From assembly GCF_007829835.1 (NCBI RefSeq), contig NZ_VIWP01000005.1, positions 310,001 to 374,000 of the forward strand: a stretch of 64,000 nucleotides of DNA, in the 5' to 3' direction. The stretch comes from Neorhizobium alkalisoli (GTDB taxonomy: Bacteria; Pseudomonadota; Alphaproteobacteria; Rhizobiales; Rhizobiaceae). This document shows, in pieces, positions 7,793-16,279 of the stretch. The position numbers and the translations under genes are program-made. The notes beneath the pieces were generated by a model, which was not told the DNA's origin, ran no database searches, and saw nothing but the letters and a program-made list of their open reading frames with translations. The number at the start of each line of letters is the position of its first letter. Within the stretch, counting starts at the first letter, position 1.

Positions 7793-9879
7793 TCAGCCGC
7801 CTCCAGCATGTTTTCTGGCGCAATCTCAAGCTCGATCGAAAACACCGCACCACCTTCAGGATGGTCGGTGATGCCAAGGCTGCCGCCGAAATCCTTGACG
7901 ATATTGTAGGAGATCGAAAGCCCGAGCCCCAGCCCCTTGCCAACGCCTTTGGTGGTGAAGAACGGATCGAAGATGCGCTCGCGGATCGCAGCCGGAACGC
8001 CGGGGCCGCGGTCGCGGATCGAGATGATGAGTTTGGGGGTGCCAGCCGTCCCCGCAGCGGTTGCGGCAAGTCCCCTCCCCAACCCCTCCCCACAAGGGGG
8101 AGGGGCTTCCGCCGCTCCCTCGCGAATGTCGAGAATGGGGCGGCGTGCGGGCCGCAAAACCTCTCCCCCCTTGTGGGGGAGATGCCGGCAGGCAGAGGGG
8201 GACTTGGTCCCCCATCGCCCGACCGAAACAGTAATCCGCCGATCCTCCAGCCCCTCGACGGCATCGGCGGCATTGGTGATGATATTGACCAGAACCTGCT
8301 GCAGCCGCACCCCGCCGGCCTTCACCTTCGGCAGGTCGGGGGAAAGGTCGAGTTCCAGAACGGCATTGGCGGCCTTCAGCCGTGCATCGACGATTTCCAG
8401 CGTGTCGCGCATCACCTCCTCGATCGAGACCGGCCCGAGTTTTTCGTTCGGCTTGCGGGCAAAGTTGCGCAGGTGCCGGCCGATCGAGGCCATGCGGTCG
8501 ATCAGCGCCGAGATCCGCCGCACATTGTCGCTCGCCTCCTCGATCCGGCCAAGACCGATCAGCACGCCGGTCGTCTCCGCATAGGTTTTTGCGGCCGTGA
8601 GCGGCTGGTTGAGCTCGTGCGAGAGTGCGGCCGACATCTGGCCGAGACCGGCAAGTTTTCCCGCCTGGATGAGATCGGCCTGCGTCTGGCGCAGCCGTTG
8701 TTCGGTTGCCCGCCGCTCGGCCACCTCCGCCTCGATCTGGACGTTGACCCGCTCGAGATCGGCCGTGCGCTCCGCCACGCGCCGCTCCAGCTCGACCTGC
8801 GCATCCGCCTGCATCTGCATGCGCTCGGTCAGCCGCGCCCGCCGCTGCAGGATGATCGCAAGGCCGAAGACGGCAAGGCAGAGCGTCAGAAGCACGGCGG
8901 CAACCGTGGTTTTCGTGCGGGCATGCACCGAGCCGGTATCCATCAGCACGTTGACGGTCCAGCCGACATCCGGCATGGGCTGCGAGGCGACCAGATATTC
9001 GCGCTCCAGCCCGCCCTCCGTCACCGTCATCACGTCATGGCCGGATTGCGCGCCCCAGCGCACCGGCAGTTCGCGCAGTTTCGCATCCGCATAACGCCGC
9101 GAGCCTTGCGTGCGGGCGAGACGTTCCGGCGTCAGCGGCAGGATGGTTGCATAGAGCCATTCCGGCTCGCTGGTCATGAAGATAATGCCTTCCGGATCGG
9201 CCACAAAAATCCGGTCGTCGCCGCCGCCCCAGCTGTCCTCGACACTGTCGATATCGACCTTGAAGACGATCACGCCGAGGATCTTGCCGCCGATCTCGAT
9301 CGGTGAACCGAAATAATAACCGCGCTTCAGCGATGTCGTGCCGAGCGCATAGAACCGTGACTGATATCCTTCCGCCGCCTCGCGGAAATACGGACGGTAG
9401 CTGAAATTCTCGCCGACGAAGCTGACCGGGCTGTCATAATTGCTGGCCGCGATCGTCTCGCCATCCGTTGTCATCACATAGATGTCGGAGGATTTCAGCA
9501 GCGCATTGATATCCTTGAGATAGAGGTTCGCGGCGGCCTGCAGGGTGCGGTTTTCCGGATCGAGGATCAGCGCCTCGATATTCGGCTGGTCGGCGATCAG
9601 GGCCGGCAGCGCCTCGTATCGCTTCAGGTGCCCGTCGAGCGCAGAGACGGCCAGCCGCAGGGTCGTCTTCGCCTGCGCTTCCGCTTCGTCCATATAACCG
9701 CGCGCGACAAGACCCGCGCCCTGGAAGGCGAAAACCAGACCGAGAATTGCCGCTGCCGCTGTTGCGAACAGAACCTGATGCCTCACCAGATGCCGGGCTC
9801 CTCCTCCCCCATCCGTTATCGGTCGCCTACAGTAGAATCTAGGAATGGTGATTTCCACCGAATCCTGCAAGACTGTCAT
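7789..9879 (-). CDS. dctB: Sensor histidine kinase, DctB-like, with in-frame repeat insertion
   Basis: 696 residues. A membrane segment near residues 30-50 and another near 310-330 bracket a periplasmic double-Cache sensor like that of DctB. Then come a coiled coil, the dimerisation/phospho-acceptor domain (QMSAALSHELNQPLTAAKTY, His in the H-box) and the ATPase domain (N-box VNIITNAADAVEG, G1 IRDRGPGVP, F-box FDPFFTTK, G2 GKGLGLGLSI). Residues ~559-604, between the N-box and G1, are encoded by a 138-bp palindromic repeat element and have no family counterpart. The ATG at 9879 follows AAAGGA and is preferred over one 18 bp upstream. Whether the kinase still works is unknown. Confidence 0.88.
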   Translation of the reverse strand: MTVLQDSVEITIPRFYCRRPITDGGGGARHLVRHQVLFATAAAAILGLVFAFQGAGLVARGYMDEAEAQAKTTLRLAVSALDGHLKRYEALPALIADQPNIEALILDPENRTLQAAANLYLKDINALLKSSDIYVMTTDGETIAASNYDSPVSFVGENFSYRPYFREAAEGYQSRFYALGTTSLKRGYYFGSPIEIGGKILGVIVFKVDIDSVEDSWGGGDDRIFVADPEGIIFMTSEPEWLYATILPLTPERLARTQGSRRYADAKLRELPVRWGAQSGHDVMTVTEGGLEREYLVASQPMPDVGWTVNVLMDTGSVHARTKTTVAAVLLTLCLAVFGLAIILQRRARLTERMQMQADAQVELERRVAERTADLERVNVQIEAEVAERRATEQRLRQTQADLIQAGKLAGLGQMSAALSHELNQPLTAAKTYAETTGVLIGLGRIEEASDNVRRISALIDRMASIGRHLRNFARKPNEKLGPVSIEEVMRDTLEIVDARLKAANAVLELDLSPDLPKVKAGGVRLQQVLVNIITNAADAVEGLEDRRITVSVGRWGTKSPSACRHLPHKGGEVLRPARRPILDIREGAAEAPPPCGEGLGRGLAATAAGTAGTPKLIISIRDRGPGVPAAIRERIFDPFFTTKGVGKGLGLGLSISYNIVKDFGGSLGITDHPEGGAVFSIELEIAPENMLEAAE
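8068..8205. repeat. Mosaic palindromic repeat element inside dctB
   Basis: 138 bp bounded by AAGTCCCC (8068-8075) and GGGGACTT (8198-8205). It contains two palindromic units of the CTCCCCC-ACAAG-GGGGGAG type. The right unit (CTTGTGGGGGAGATGCCGGC onward) matches intergenic copies at 20.0 kb and 45.8 kb. The length is a multiple of three and the frame stays open through it. Confidence 0.85.
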
Positions 9880-9968
9880 GGCAGGACGTCCTTTCATCGA
9901 ATATTCTTCGGAAAGGGCGTTTTTTCGTTATCCTGGCGTCGAAACGAGTGGCTTTTGAGGGGTTTTTG

Positions 9969-10460
9969 ATGAGTTACATGCTTGCACTCGTGATCGGCGC
10001 GGTCGCCGGCCTTCGCGCCATGACCGCCCCCGCGATGATCTCAATCGCCGCAGCTTCCGGCTGGCTCGATCTTTCCGGCAGCTACCTGGTGTTCCTGTCG
10101 TCGAAATGGGCGGTTTTCGTGCTGCTGCTGCTCGCAGTCGTCGAGATGATCACCGACCAGCTGCCGACGACGCCGAGCCGCAAGGTTCCGCAGCAGTTCG
10201 GCGCCCGCATCTTCACCGGCGCGCTTTCGGGTGCCGCACTCGGCATGCCCTATGGCTACTGGATGGCTGGCATGGTGTCCGGCATTATCGGCGCCGTGAT
10301 CGGCACCTATGGCGGTGCCGCCGCCCGCGCCAAGCTGGCGGAATATTTTGGCAAGGACATGCCGGCCGCCTTCATCGAGGATGCGGTCGCGGTTGTCGCT
10401 GCCCTCCTCGTCATCCTGCTCCTGCCCGCCGTGCCGGGCGTGGTGCCGACACCTCAATAA
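9969..10460 (+). CDS. DUF4126-family small membrane protein
   Basis: 163 residues, hydrophobic, with four to five predicted membrane segments; glycine-rich turns such as GAVAGLRAMTAPA and SGAALGMPYGYWMAG resemble the DUF4126 family. I take the ATG at 9969 (MSYMLALVIG), preceded by GAGGGG, rather than an in-frame ATG 21 bp upstream. It lies between the divergent dctB-like gene and a disulfide oxidoreductase gene that starts 23 bp later, so it is probably co-transcribed with the latter. No function is established for the family. Confidence 0.75.
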   Translation: MSYMLALVIGAVAGLRAMTAPAMISIAAASGWLDLSGSYLVFLSSKWAVFVLLLLAVVEMITDQLPTTPSRKVPQQFGARIFTGALSGAALGMPYGYWMAGMVSGIIGAVIGTYGGAAARAKLAEYFGKDMPAAFIEDAVAVVAALLVILLLPAVPGVVPTPQ

Positions 10461-10483
10461 GAACAGTTCCGGGAGACGGCCTG

Positions 10484-11857
10484 ATGCGGGAATTCGATGC
10501 GATCATCATCGGCGCCGGCCAGGCCGGCCCATCGCTGGCCGGCCGCTTCAACGATGAAGGCAAGAAGGTTGCCATCATCGAGCGCAAGCATGTGGGCGGC
10601 ACCTGCGTCAACACCGGCTGCAAGCCGACCAAGACGCTGGTGGCCAGCGCCTATGCCGCCCATCTCGCCCGCCGCGGCGCCGAATATGGCGTCGTTCTCG
10701 ATGGCGCAGTGAAGATCGACATGCCGACGGTCATGAAGCGGTCCCACAAGGTGACGCTCGACAGCCGCCACAGCAACGAGACATGGCTGGAAGGTATGCC
10801 GAACTGCACGCTGATCCGCGGCCATGCGCAGTTCGAAAGCCCCAACACGATCCGCGTCGACGAAGAGCTGCTGACAGCACCGCAGATCTTCATCAATGTC
10901 GGCGGCCGCGCCAGCATTCCCGACTTTCCGGGCGTCAAGGACGTGCCGTTCATGACCAATAGCGATATCGTCATGCTCGACCGGGTGCCAAAACATCTGG
11001 TCGTGGTCGGCGGCAGCTATATCGGTCTGGAATTCGCGCAAATGTATCGCCGTTTTGGCGCAGAGGTGACCATCGTCGAAAAAGGCCCGCGCCTGATCGG
11101 CCGCGAGGACGAAGAAATCTCCGACGCCGTGCGAAAGATCCTCGAGGCCGAAGGCATCCATATCCGCACCGGCGCCGAATGCATCCGTTTCCGCAAACAT
11201 GAAACCGGCGTCGCCGTCGGCGTCAACTGCACCGAGGGTGATCCGGAAGTGATCGGCACCGACGTGTTGCTCGCGGTCGGCCGCACGCCCAACACCCGTG
11301 ACCTTGGCCTAGACAAGGCCGGCGTCGAACTGGACGAGCGCGGCTATATCAAGGTCGACGACCGGCTTGCCACCACGGCCGAGGGTATCTGGGCGCTCGG
11401 CGATTGCAACGGCAAGGGCGCCTTCACCCACACCGCCTATAACGATTTCGAGATCGTCGCCGCCAACCTGTTTGATGGCGAGGACCGCAAGGTTTCCGAC
11501 CGTCTGCTCGGTTACGCGCTTTACATCGACCCGCCACTTGGCCGCGTCGGCATGGGCGAAGCGGAAGCGAAAAAGACCGGCCGAAAGATCCTCGTCGGCA
11601 CGCGACCGATGACCCGTGTCGGCCGCGCCGTCGAAAAGGGCGAGACACTCGGCTTCATGAAGATCATCGCCGATGCCGATACGAAGGAAATCCTCGGCGC
11701 CGCCATTCTCGGCACCGGCGGCGACGAATCCATCCACGGCGTCCTCGACATGATGAATGCCAAGGCGGATTACGACGTGCTGCGCTGGGCCGTGCCCGTG
11801 CATCCGACCGTATCGGAACTCTGGCCGACGGTGATCCTGTCGATGCAGCCGGCTTGA
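10484..11857 (+). CDS. FAD-containing pyridine nucleotide-disulfide oxidoreductase (mercuric reductase-like)
   Basis: 457 residues with class I disulfide oxidoreductase layout: FAD site GAGQAG near residue 10, redox-active cysteines in GGTCVNTGCKPTKT (~40-50), NAD(P) site VVGGSYIGLEFAQ (~170), second FAD motif WALGDCNGKGAFTHTA and a C-terminal dimerisation domain. The C-terminal HPTVSELWP has the catalytic His but no vicinal C-terminal cysteines and no N-terminal metal-binding domain, so true mercury reduction is unlikely. It is a generic 'FAD-containing oxidoreductase', possibly for a thiol or quinone. The ATG at 10484 follows GGGAGACGG. Confidence 0.88.
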   Translation: MREFDAIIIGAGQAGPSLAGRFNDEGKKVAIIERKHVGGTCVNTGCKPTKTLVASAYAAHLARRGAEYGVVLDGAVKIDMPTVMKRSHKVTLDSRHSNETWLEGMPNCTLIRGHAQFESPNTIRVDEELLTAPQIFINVGGRASIPDFPGVKDVPFMTNSDIVMLDRVPKHLVVVGGSYIGLEFAQMYRRFGAEVTIVEKGPRLIGREDEEISDAVRKILEAEGIHIRTGAECIRFRKHETGVAVGVNCTEGDPEVIGTDVLLAVGRTPNTRDLGLDKAGVELDERGYIKVDDRLATTAEGIWALGDCNGKGAFTHTAYNDFEIVAANLFDGEDRKVSDRLLGYALYIDPPLGRVGMGEAEAKKTGRKILVGTRPMTRVGRAVEKGETLGFMKIIADADTKEILGAAILGTGGDESIHGVLDMMNAKADYDVLRWAVPVHPTVSELWPTVILSMQPA

Positions 11858-11930
11858 ACCAGCGATTGCGGATCAAAAACCGCCTTTGAGGGTTTTGCCT
11901 TAAGGAGCAACCACCTTGAAGGAGGCAGTC

Positions 11931-12143
11931 ATGGCCAAAGCCAATTCGAAGCATATGGGTGCAGGGTCCCATGGCAAGAGCAGCGGCAATGGCGCGATGA
12001 CCGACATCGACAAGCAGAAAATCCCCGAAAACATGGTCCTGTCCAACCGTGACAAGGCCCAGCATTCGCGTGAGCGGGGGCTGGATGGCAAGGCGGTGAA
12101 GACCGAGCAGTTCCACGACCATCAGGCCAACCATCTGGACTGA
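11931..12143 (+). CDS. Small hydrophilic hypothetical protein
   Basis: 70 residues, rich in Lys, Ser, His and Gly (MAKANSKHMGAGSHGKSSG), with no signal peptide or membrane segment and low predicted order. I chose ATG 11931 because a perfect AAGGAGG lies just upstream; an in-frame TTG/ATG start further left would bury that site. Similar short proteins occur in rhizobial genomes without known role. It lies among stress-related genes (ferritin-like protein, phospholipase D), so a stress role is possible but unproven. Confidence 0.7.
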   Translation: MAKANSKHMGAGSHGKSSGNGAMTDIDKQKIPENMVLSNRDKAQHSRERGLDGKAVKTEQFHDHQANHLD

Positions 12144-12333
12144 CCGGCACCGCGTTCACGGCCTGACCGGCGGCGTTGACAATCGTGTCATCTACGCCGG
12201 CATTACCGCATTGTAATGCTCTCCCGCCTTTGCAAACAGGGTGGGAGGGCGTAGTCTCCAGCCATCGTCGGTTATGAAACAGGGCGCCGACGACTGGGAG
12301 ACAAAGCGCTTTCGCCCCCATGGGGGAAAAGAC

Positions 12334-12546
12334 ATGAATCCGTTGAACACGAATACCCTTGAGCCGCGGGATCTCGCATTTCTGCAGCAGTTTTTCCATG
12401 CCGCCTGCGCCGAGCGCGGTCTGTCGGATGGCAGCACGGCGGCAAGCAATCTCGCCGCCGAGATCATCGCGCTTTACCAGAACGGCGTGCGGGACGAAAA
12501 GGACCTGCAGACCAAACTGCAGAAGAACATGCTCGGCCGCAACTGA
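12334..12546 (+). CDS. Small conserved hypothetical protein
   Basis: 70 residues, mostly helical, with a central LAFLQQFFHAACAERGL and a C-terminal LQTKLQKNMLGRN. The ATG at 12334 is preceded by GGGGGAAAAGAC. The 190-bp leader before it (12144-12333) holds a likely RNA fold: CGTCGG/CCGACG arms around 12267-12292 nested in GTCTCC/GGGAGAC arms, ending shortly before the ribosome-binding site. It converges on the ferritin-like gene 17 bp away. I do not recognise a function. Confidence 0.65.
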   Translation: MNPLNTNTLEPRDLAFLQQFFHAACAERGLSDGSTAASNLAAEIIALYQNGVRDEKDLQTKLQKNMLGRN

Positions 12547-12563
12547 GGCCTTCCGCCTGCTTC

Positions 12564-13070
12564 TTATCGCTTCGCCAGCAGATCGCGTTCGTCACGCATC
12601 AGGAAGACGCGGGTAATGCCGTCCAGATTGTCGCCGAGCCATTCGGCCATCGCCACTTCTTCGGCGAGAATTCGCTCGAACAGCACCGCCGCCTCGGTCT
12701 CACCGAGTTCATCGGCGGCGGCGATCAGCACCCGATAGGTGGCGATTTCCGTATGCTCGAAAGCATAGCTCGCCACCATTCCCTTGATCACCTCGTCGCT
12801 GGTCAGCATGCCGCCGACACCCTGCGCGGTGGCGGCAATTTTGGCGGTGATATCCTTCAGCACGGGCGTGCCGCCGGACAGCCGGTCCAGAAGCAGCTTC
12901 AGTTCCTCGGCATGGTTTCTGGTCTCCTCCAGATGTGCGCTGATGCGCTCCCTGAGATCGGGATAACTCTCGATCCGCCGCGCCTGCGCGGAAAGCGTCG
13001 TCACCGCCTGCTCTTCCATGGCATGGGCATTGCGCAGCCAGGCGATGAAATTGTCTCTCGCATGGGTCAT
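12564..13070 (-). CDS. Ferritin-like protein of the YciE/YciF (DUF892) family
   Basis: 168 residues, all-helical, with carboxylate/His motifs on four helices: MEEQAVTTLSAQARR, HLEETRNHAEELK, SYAFEHTEIATYRVL and EEVAMAEWLGDNL. These match the di-iron four-helix bundle of DUF892 proteins (YciE, YciF), which are induced by osmotic and general stress. An EcfG-like promoter lies about 52 bp upstream on the same strand, which fits such control. The exact activity (ferroxidase, iron storage) is not known for this family. Confidence 0.85.
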   Translation of the reverse strand: MTHARDNFIAWLRNAHAMEEQAVTTLSAQARRIESYPDLRERISAHLEETRNHAEELKLLLDRLSGGTPVLKDITAKIAATAQGVGGMLTSDEVIKGMVASYAFEHTEIATYRVLIAAADELGETEAAVLFERILAEEVAMAEWLGDNLDGITRVFLMRDERDLLAKR

Positions 13071-13407
13071 CGGCTCGCCTCCAGATCCTTCGTCGGCACA
13101 TAAGAGATATGCAAGGCTCTCAACCCCTGACGGCAGGACGAGGTTCCGATACGCGTAGAAGAAGTTGAGCCAAGGTGCCGGAACATTTGGAACTTGTTTC
13201 CATTATCCCTATATATTGGTGCAACGCAGGTCTCTTGCACCCTGTGCCGTTCCGCCTAAGGTCGAATATGTCAGATGCTTGACGAGCGGGTAAGGGATAG
13301 GGTAGCGCAAGCGCCCATAAATCCGGACAGCCGAGACAGGCCCCGGAAGAAGCGCTTCGCGCAAGCGAGACAGTGTAACAAGACCAGCGTAACCTCATAA
13401 GGTGAAC
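13071..13407. other. 337-bp non-coding region
   Basis: Besides the EcfG-like promoter on the minus strand, it holds an imperfect dyad with GGAAC half-sites (13180-13201), an AT-rich patch (TATATATT, 13210-13217) and a hairpin GGTGCAA/TTGCACC (13218-13224, 13235-13241) that could lie early in a plus-strand transcript. I see no open reading frame with a ribosome-binding site before 13408. Confidence 0.5.
13122..13147 (-). promoter_or_regulatory. EcfG-like general-stress promoter of the ferritin-like gene
   Basis: On the minus strand GGAAC (13143-13147) is followed after 17 bp by GGTT (13122-13125); the consensus is GGAAC-N16/17-CGTT, so one -10 base differs. The spacing to the start codon is suitable. 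Confidence 0.5.
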
Positions 13408-13614
13408 ATGGTGAGCAGAACCAATATCCAGGCAAACCACGCTAATCTCGACAGCAGCAACACCCAAGAACGCCCGTGCAATCCAGGCCTCTGGAAGTTG
13501 CTTGCCGCTGCCGCAGTGATCCTGGTCATGCTGGTGGTTGTCATGGAAGTCTTCGAAGATACGGAACAGGGCGGCGTAACGCTGCTGCCTGCCCCGCACG
13601 CAACCACCCACTGA
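13408..13614 (+). CDS. Small single-pass membrane protein
   Basis: 68 residues: a polar N-terminus of about 25 residues, one membrane segment (LWKLLAAAAVILVMLVVVM) and a short acidic/polar tail. AAGGTGA precedes the ATG at 13408; a GTG six bases upstream overlaps that site and is less likely. No family is recognised. It sits just before a phospholipase D-type gene with an EcfG promoter. Reading frame and ribosome-binding site look real, but without homologs in hand the call remains tentative. Confidence 0.5.
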   Translation: MVSRTNIQANHANLDSSNTQERPCNPGLWKLLAAAAVILVMLVVVMEVFEDTEQGGVTLLPAPHATTH

Positions 13615-13689
13615 TCCGGCGGAATGCCGCTTTCGCATAAGGCTCGGCCGGCTCGTCCGACCGGGCCAGATGCCTGAAAAGCAAGCGCC

Positions 13690-13715
13690 GGAACAAATAC
13701 CCGAATTGACACGTT
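13690..13715 (+). promoter_or_regulatory. EcfG general-stress promoter of the phospholipase D-type gene
   Basis: GGAAC at 13690-13694 and CGTT at 13712-13715 with a 17-bp spacer, a perfect match to the EcfG consensus of alphaproteobacteria. The start codon is 35 bp downstream. Confidence 0.8.
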
Positions 13716-13749
13716 CACCCGCCCGAGGACTAGAGTCAGGGGCAGACAG

Positions 13750-15249
13750 GTGGACGTTACGAATTTCTCCGGACCATATGCGGCGGCGCAAAGGAACCTG
13801 ATCCTGAAGCCGGGGCGCAATCTCTGGCGCAGCGCCAATGCGGAAAAGCTCGGCTTCCTGATCGACGGCGAGGATTATTACCGGCATCTGGAAGAGGTTC
13901 TTCTCCAGGCCCGCCGGTCGATCCTCATTCTCGGCTGGGATTTCAACCCCGATATCAGGCTGCGCCCGCGCGATCCATCCAGCCGCACCATCGGCGAGAT
14001 CCTGCGTTCGCTCGTCGAGGAACGCCCCGAGCTTGAGGTGCGCCTCCTCGTCTGGGGCATGGGCCCGGTCTACTCTGGCAAAAGCTTTCGCATGTTCGGC
14101 AAGATGCAGTGGAACGACCATCCACGCATCAACCTCCAGCTCGATTTCCGCCATCCGCTGCGCGCCAGCCACCACCAGAAGGTCGTGGTCGTCGACGACA
14201 AGACCGCTTTCGTCGGCGGCATAGACCTGACCGCGCGACGCTGGGACGACCGCCGGCATCTGGCGGAAAACCCCGACCGCCGTTCACCCGACGGCACGAC
14301 CTATGGCCCGGTTCACGACATGCAGACGATCGTCTCCGGCGAGGCGGCGCAGATGCTTGGCGACGTCGTCCGCAGGCGCTGGAAAAAGGCGACGGGCGAA
14401 AAGCTGGAGCCGGTTTCTGTGCCCGGTGCCAATCCATGGCCGGCAGCGCTCGAGCCGAATCTTGCCGGGGTCAGAGCAGGCCTTGCCCTCACCGAACCCT
14501 GGAAATGGAAGGGACGCCGCGGCCACCGCGAGGCGATCCGCCTGACACACGATGCGCTGAAAGCCGCCGAACGCCATCTCTATGTCGAGACCCAGTATCT
14601 CGCCTCCTTCGGTGTCGGCCGCACCTTGACGCGGCAGCTGCGCAAGGCGGACGGACCGGAAATCGTCATCATCGTCACCCGCGAATCCCACGGCTTTCTC
14701 GAAAAACTGATGATGGGCAACAATCGCACGCGCCTGATCCGGCGCCTGAAGCGGGCGGACAGGCACAACAGGCTGAGGGTCTATTACGCGGTAACGCCGG
14801 ATGCAGAAGGCAAGGACCGGGAAATCATCGTCCATTCCAAGCTGATCATCGTCGATGACCGGATGGTGCGGGTCGGTTCCTCCAACCTCAACAACCGTTC
14901 CGAGGGTCTCGATACCGAATGTGACCTTGCCGTCGAGACGGACGATGCAGATGCGCGTCAATCGATCATTGCCCTGCGCAACGACCTGATCGCCGAACAT
15001 CTCGACGCCGAACCGGCCGATGTCGCACGCATGATCGCCGAGACTGGTTCGATGCTGAAGACGATCGATGCGCTCAACACCAAGCCGCGGGGTCTCAGAA
15101 CCTTCGATGTCGATATCCATCGCGGCGAAATCGGCTCTTTGGTCGGCACCGGCATCATCGACCCGAAACAGCCATTCTGGCCGATCCCGGAAATCGTCGG
15201 CTTTGGCCGGCGCATCATCGCCCGCCTGTCATCCCGTCGCATGTCCTGA
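13750..15249 (+). CDS. Phospholipase D-family protein (cardiolipin synthase B / YbhO-like)
   Basis: 499 residues with two HKD catalytic motifs: HHQKVVVVDDKTAFVGG (His142, Lys144, Asp149) and HSKLIIVDDRMVRVGSSN near residue 360. This pair marks the phospholipase D / cardiolipin synthase superfamily, which moves phosphatidyl groups. The next genes encode a UPF0104 membrane protein and an endonuclease/exonuclease/phosphatase protein, the same trio as ybhO (clsB), ybhN and ybhP in E. coli, so a role in cardiolipin or related lipid synthesis is likely. It starts with GTG after AGGGGCAGAC, and an EcfG promoter sits upstream. Confidence 0.85.
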   Translation: MDVTNFSGPYAAAQRNLILKPGRNLWRSANAEKLGFLIDGEDYYRHLEEVLLQARRSILILGWDFNPDIRLRPRDPSSRTIGEILRSLVEERPELEVRLLVWGMGPVYSGKSFRMFGKMQWNDHPRINLQLDFRHPLRASHHQKVVVVDDKTAFVGGIDLTARRWDDRRHLAENPDRRSPDGTTYGPVHDMQTIVSGEAAQMLGDVVRRRWKKATGEKLEPVSVPGANPWPAALEPNLAGVRAGLALTEPWKWKGRRGHREAIRLTHDALKAAERHLYVETQYLASFGVGRTLTRQLRKADGPEIVIIVTRESHGFLEKLMMGNNRTRLIRRLKRADRHNRLRVYYAVTPDAEGKDREIIVHSKLIIVDDRMVRVGSSNLNNRSEGLDTECDLAVETDDADARQSIIALRNDLIAEHLDAEPADVARMIAETGSMLKTIDALNTKPRGLRTFDVDIHRGEIGSLVGTGIIDPKQPFWPIPEIVGFGRRIIARLSSRRMS

Positions 15250-16218
15250 AAAATCCCGCAGCTGGCGACGGCGGCGGTAATAGGCCTCGCTGACCAGAAG
15301 CGTCGGCAGGCCGATCGCCAGCGGGATCAGGAAATAGAGGACACGAAACGCGATCAGCGCACCGATGGCCGCAGTGCCGGTTGCGGCAACACTATCCATA
15401 CCCGAAACATTGTCCGCGACCGGCAGAACGTTCAGCATGACGGCCTCCAGCACGCCGAGACCGCCCGGGACATGGCTGATCAGCGCGCCGAGATTGGCCG
15501 TGACATAAGCGGTCGCGACGTCGAGAAAGCCCGCTTCCGTGAAAGCCGCCAGAAGCTCGTAAAGCGCGGCGGAAACACAGACGAAGTTCAGCGTCCCGAC
15601 CGCGATCTGGCCGGCCGCCAGCGGCAGTGACGGCGGCACGAAACGCCAGGACCGGATCGGCAGCGGCCGCCGCACGAAAGCGCAGAGGCCGAGATAAAAA
15701 ATCGGCACGCCGAGGCAGACGATGCCGATCGTCATGCGCTGGCCCTGATCCAGACCGAGAAGATCGTCTCCGCCGCGCAGATCGAGAAGCAGAGCCAGCC
15801 CGCCGAGAGTCGCGAGGCCCAAGCCCACCGTGACGCCGCAAAACAGGATGACCTTGGCGACATCCTCGCCCGTCAGCCCCCAGCGGGAGTAGAAACGATA
15901 CCGCACCGTGCCGCTGCTGAGCGCCGCCATGCCGATATTGTGGCCTATCGACAGGCTGGTGAAGGAAGCGAGCGCCGTGCGGCGATAGGCGAGCGGCTTG
16001 CCGGCATAACGCACGGCCAGCGTATCGAACAGGCTGAGACAGACATAGGAGAGGATGACGAAGCCGAAGGCGGCGATCAGCCGAAAGCCCTGGATCGAGA
16101 AAACCGACTGCTCGATCTCGCCCCAGGTGTAACGCCGAAAGCTGTTATAGACGAGCACGGCGGCGAAAATGAGTGCCGCACCGATCAGGATTTTCACAAG
16201 GTGCCGCCTGATATTCAT
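15229..16218 (-). CDS. UPF0104 / YbhN-type integral membrane protein
   Basis: 329 residues with about eight membrane segments, matching the lysylphosphatidylglycerol synthase membrane-domain (UPF0104) family without the synthase domain. The conserved pattern SLSIGHNIGMAALSSGTVRYRFY and HVPGGLGVLEAVML is typical. Its 3' end overlaps the convergent phospholipase D gene by 21 bp. The ATG at 16218 has GGAGAG upstream; longer in-frame extensions lack a site. A lipid-flipping or lipid-handling role beside the cardiolipin synthase-like protein is inferred from the E. coli ybhPON arrangement. Confidence 0.85.
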   Translation of the reverse strand: MNIRRHLVKILIGAALIFAAVLVYNSFRRYTWGEIEQSVFSIQGFRLIAAFGFVILSYVCLSLFDTLAVRYAGKPLAYRRTALASFTSLSIGHNIGMAALSSGTVRYRFYSRWGLTGEDVAKVILFCGVTVGLGLATLGGLALLLDLRGGDDLLGLDQGQRMTIGIVCLGVPIFYLGLCAFVRRPLPIRSWRFVPPSLPLAAGQIAVGTLNFVCVSAALYELLAAFTEAGFLDVATAYVTANLGALISHVPGGLGVLEAVMLNVLPVADNVSGMDSVAATGTAAIGALIAFRVLYFLIPLAIGLPTLLVSEAYYRRRRQLRDFSGHATG

Positions 16219-16279
16219 TTTCTCTCCATGCCTGCTGTCATGGTGGAACGAAAAGACAGCCTCGCGTGTTCCCCGCGCT

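Noticed and set aside
8068..8205. Frameshift or pseudogene in dctB
   Set aside because: The frame is open across the insertion, and all downstream kinase motifs are intact, so it is treated as an insertion, not a broken gene.
7783..9306. 507-codon open frame opposite dctB/dctD
   Set aside because: It runs through the repeat element and opposite conserved kinase motifs, and has no start signal.
10484..11857. True mercuric reductase
   Set aside because: No C-terminal vicinal cysteines, no N-terminal metal-binding domain and no mer genes nearby.
13180..13201. EcfG promoter on the plus strand from the GGAAC repeats at 13.18-13.20 kb
   Set aside because: No CGTT-like -10 element occurs at 16-17 bp from either GGAAC.
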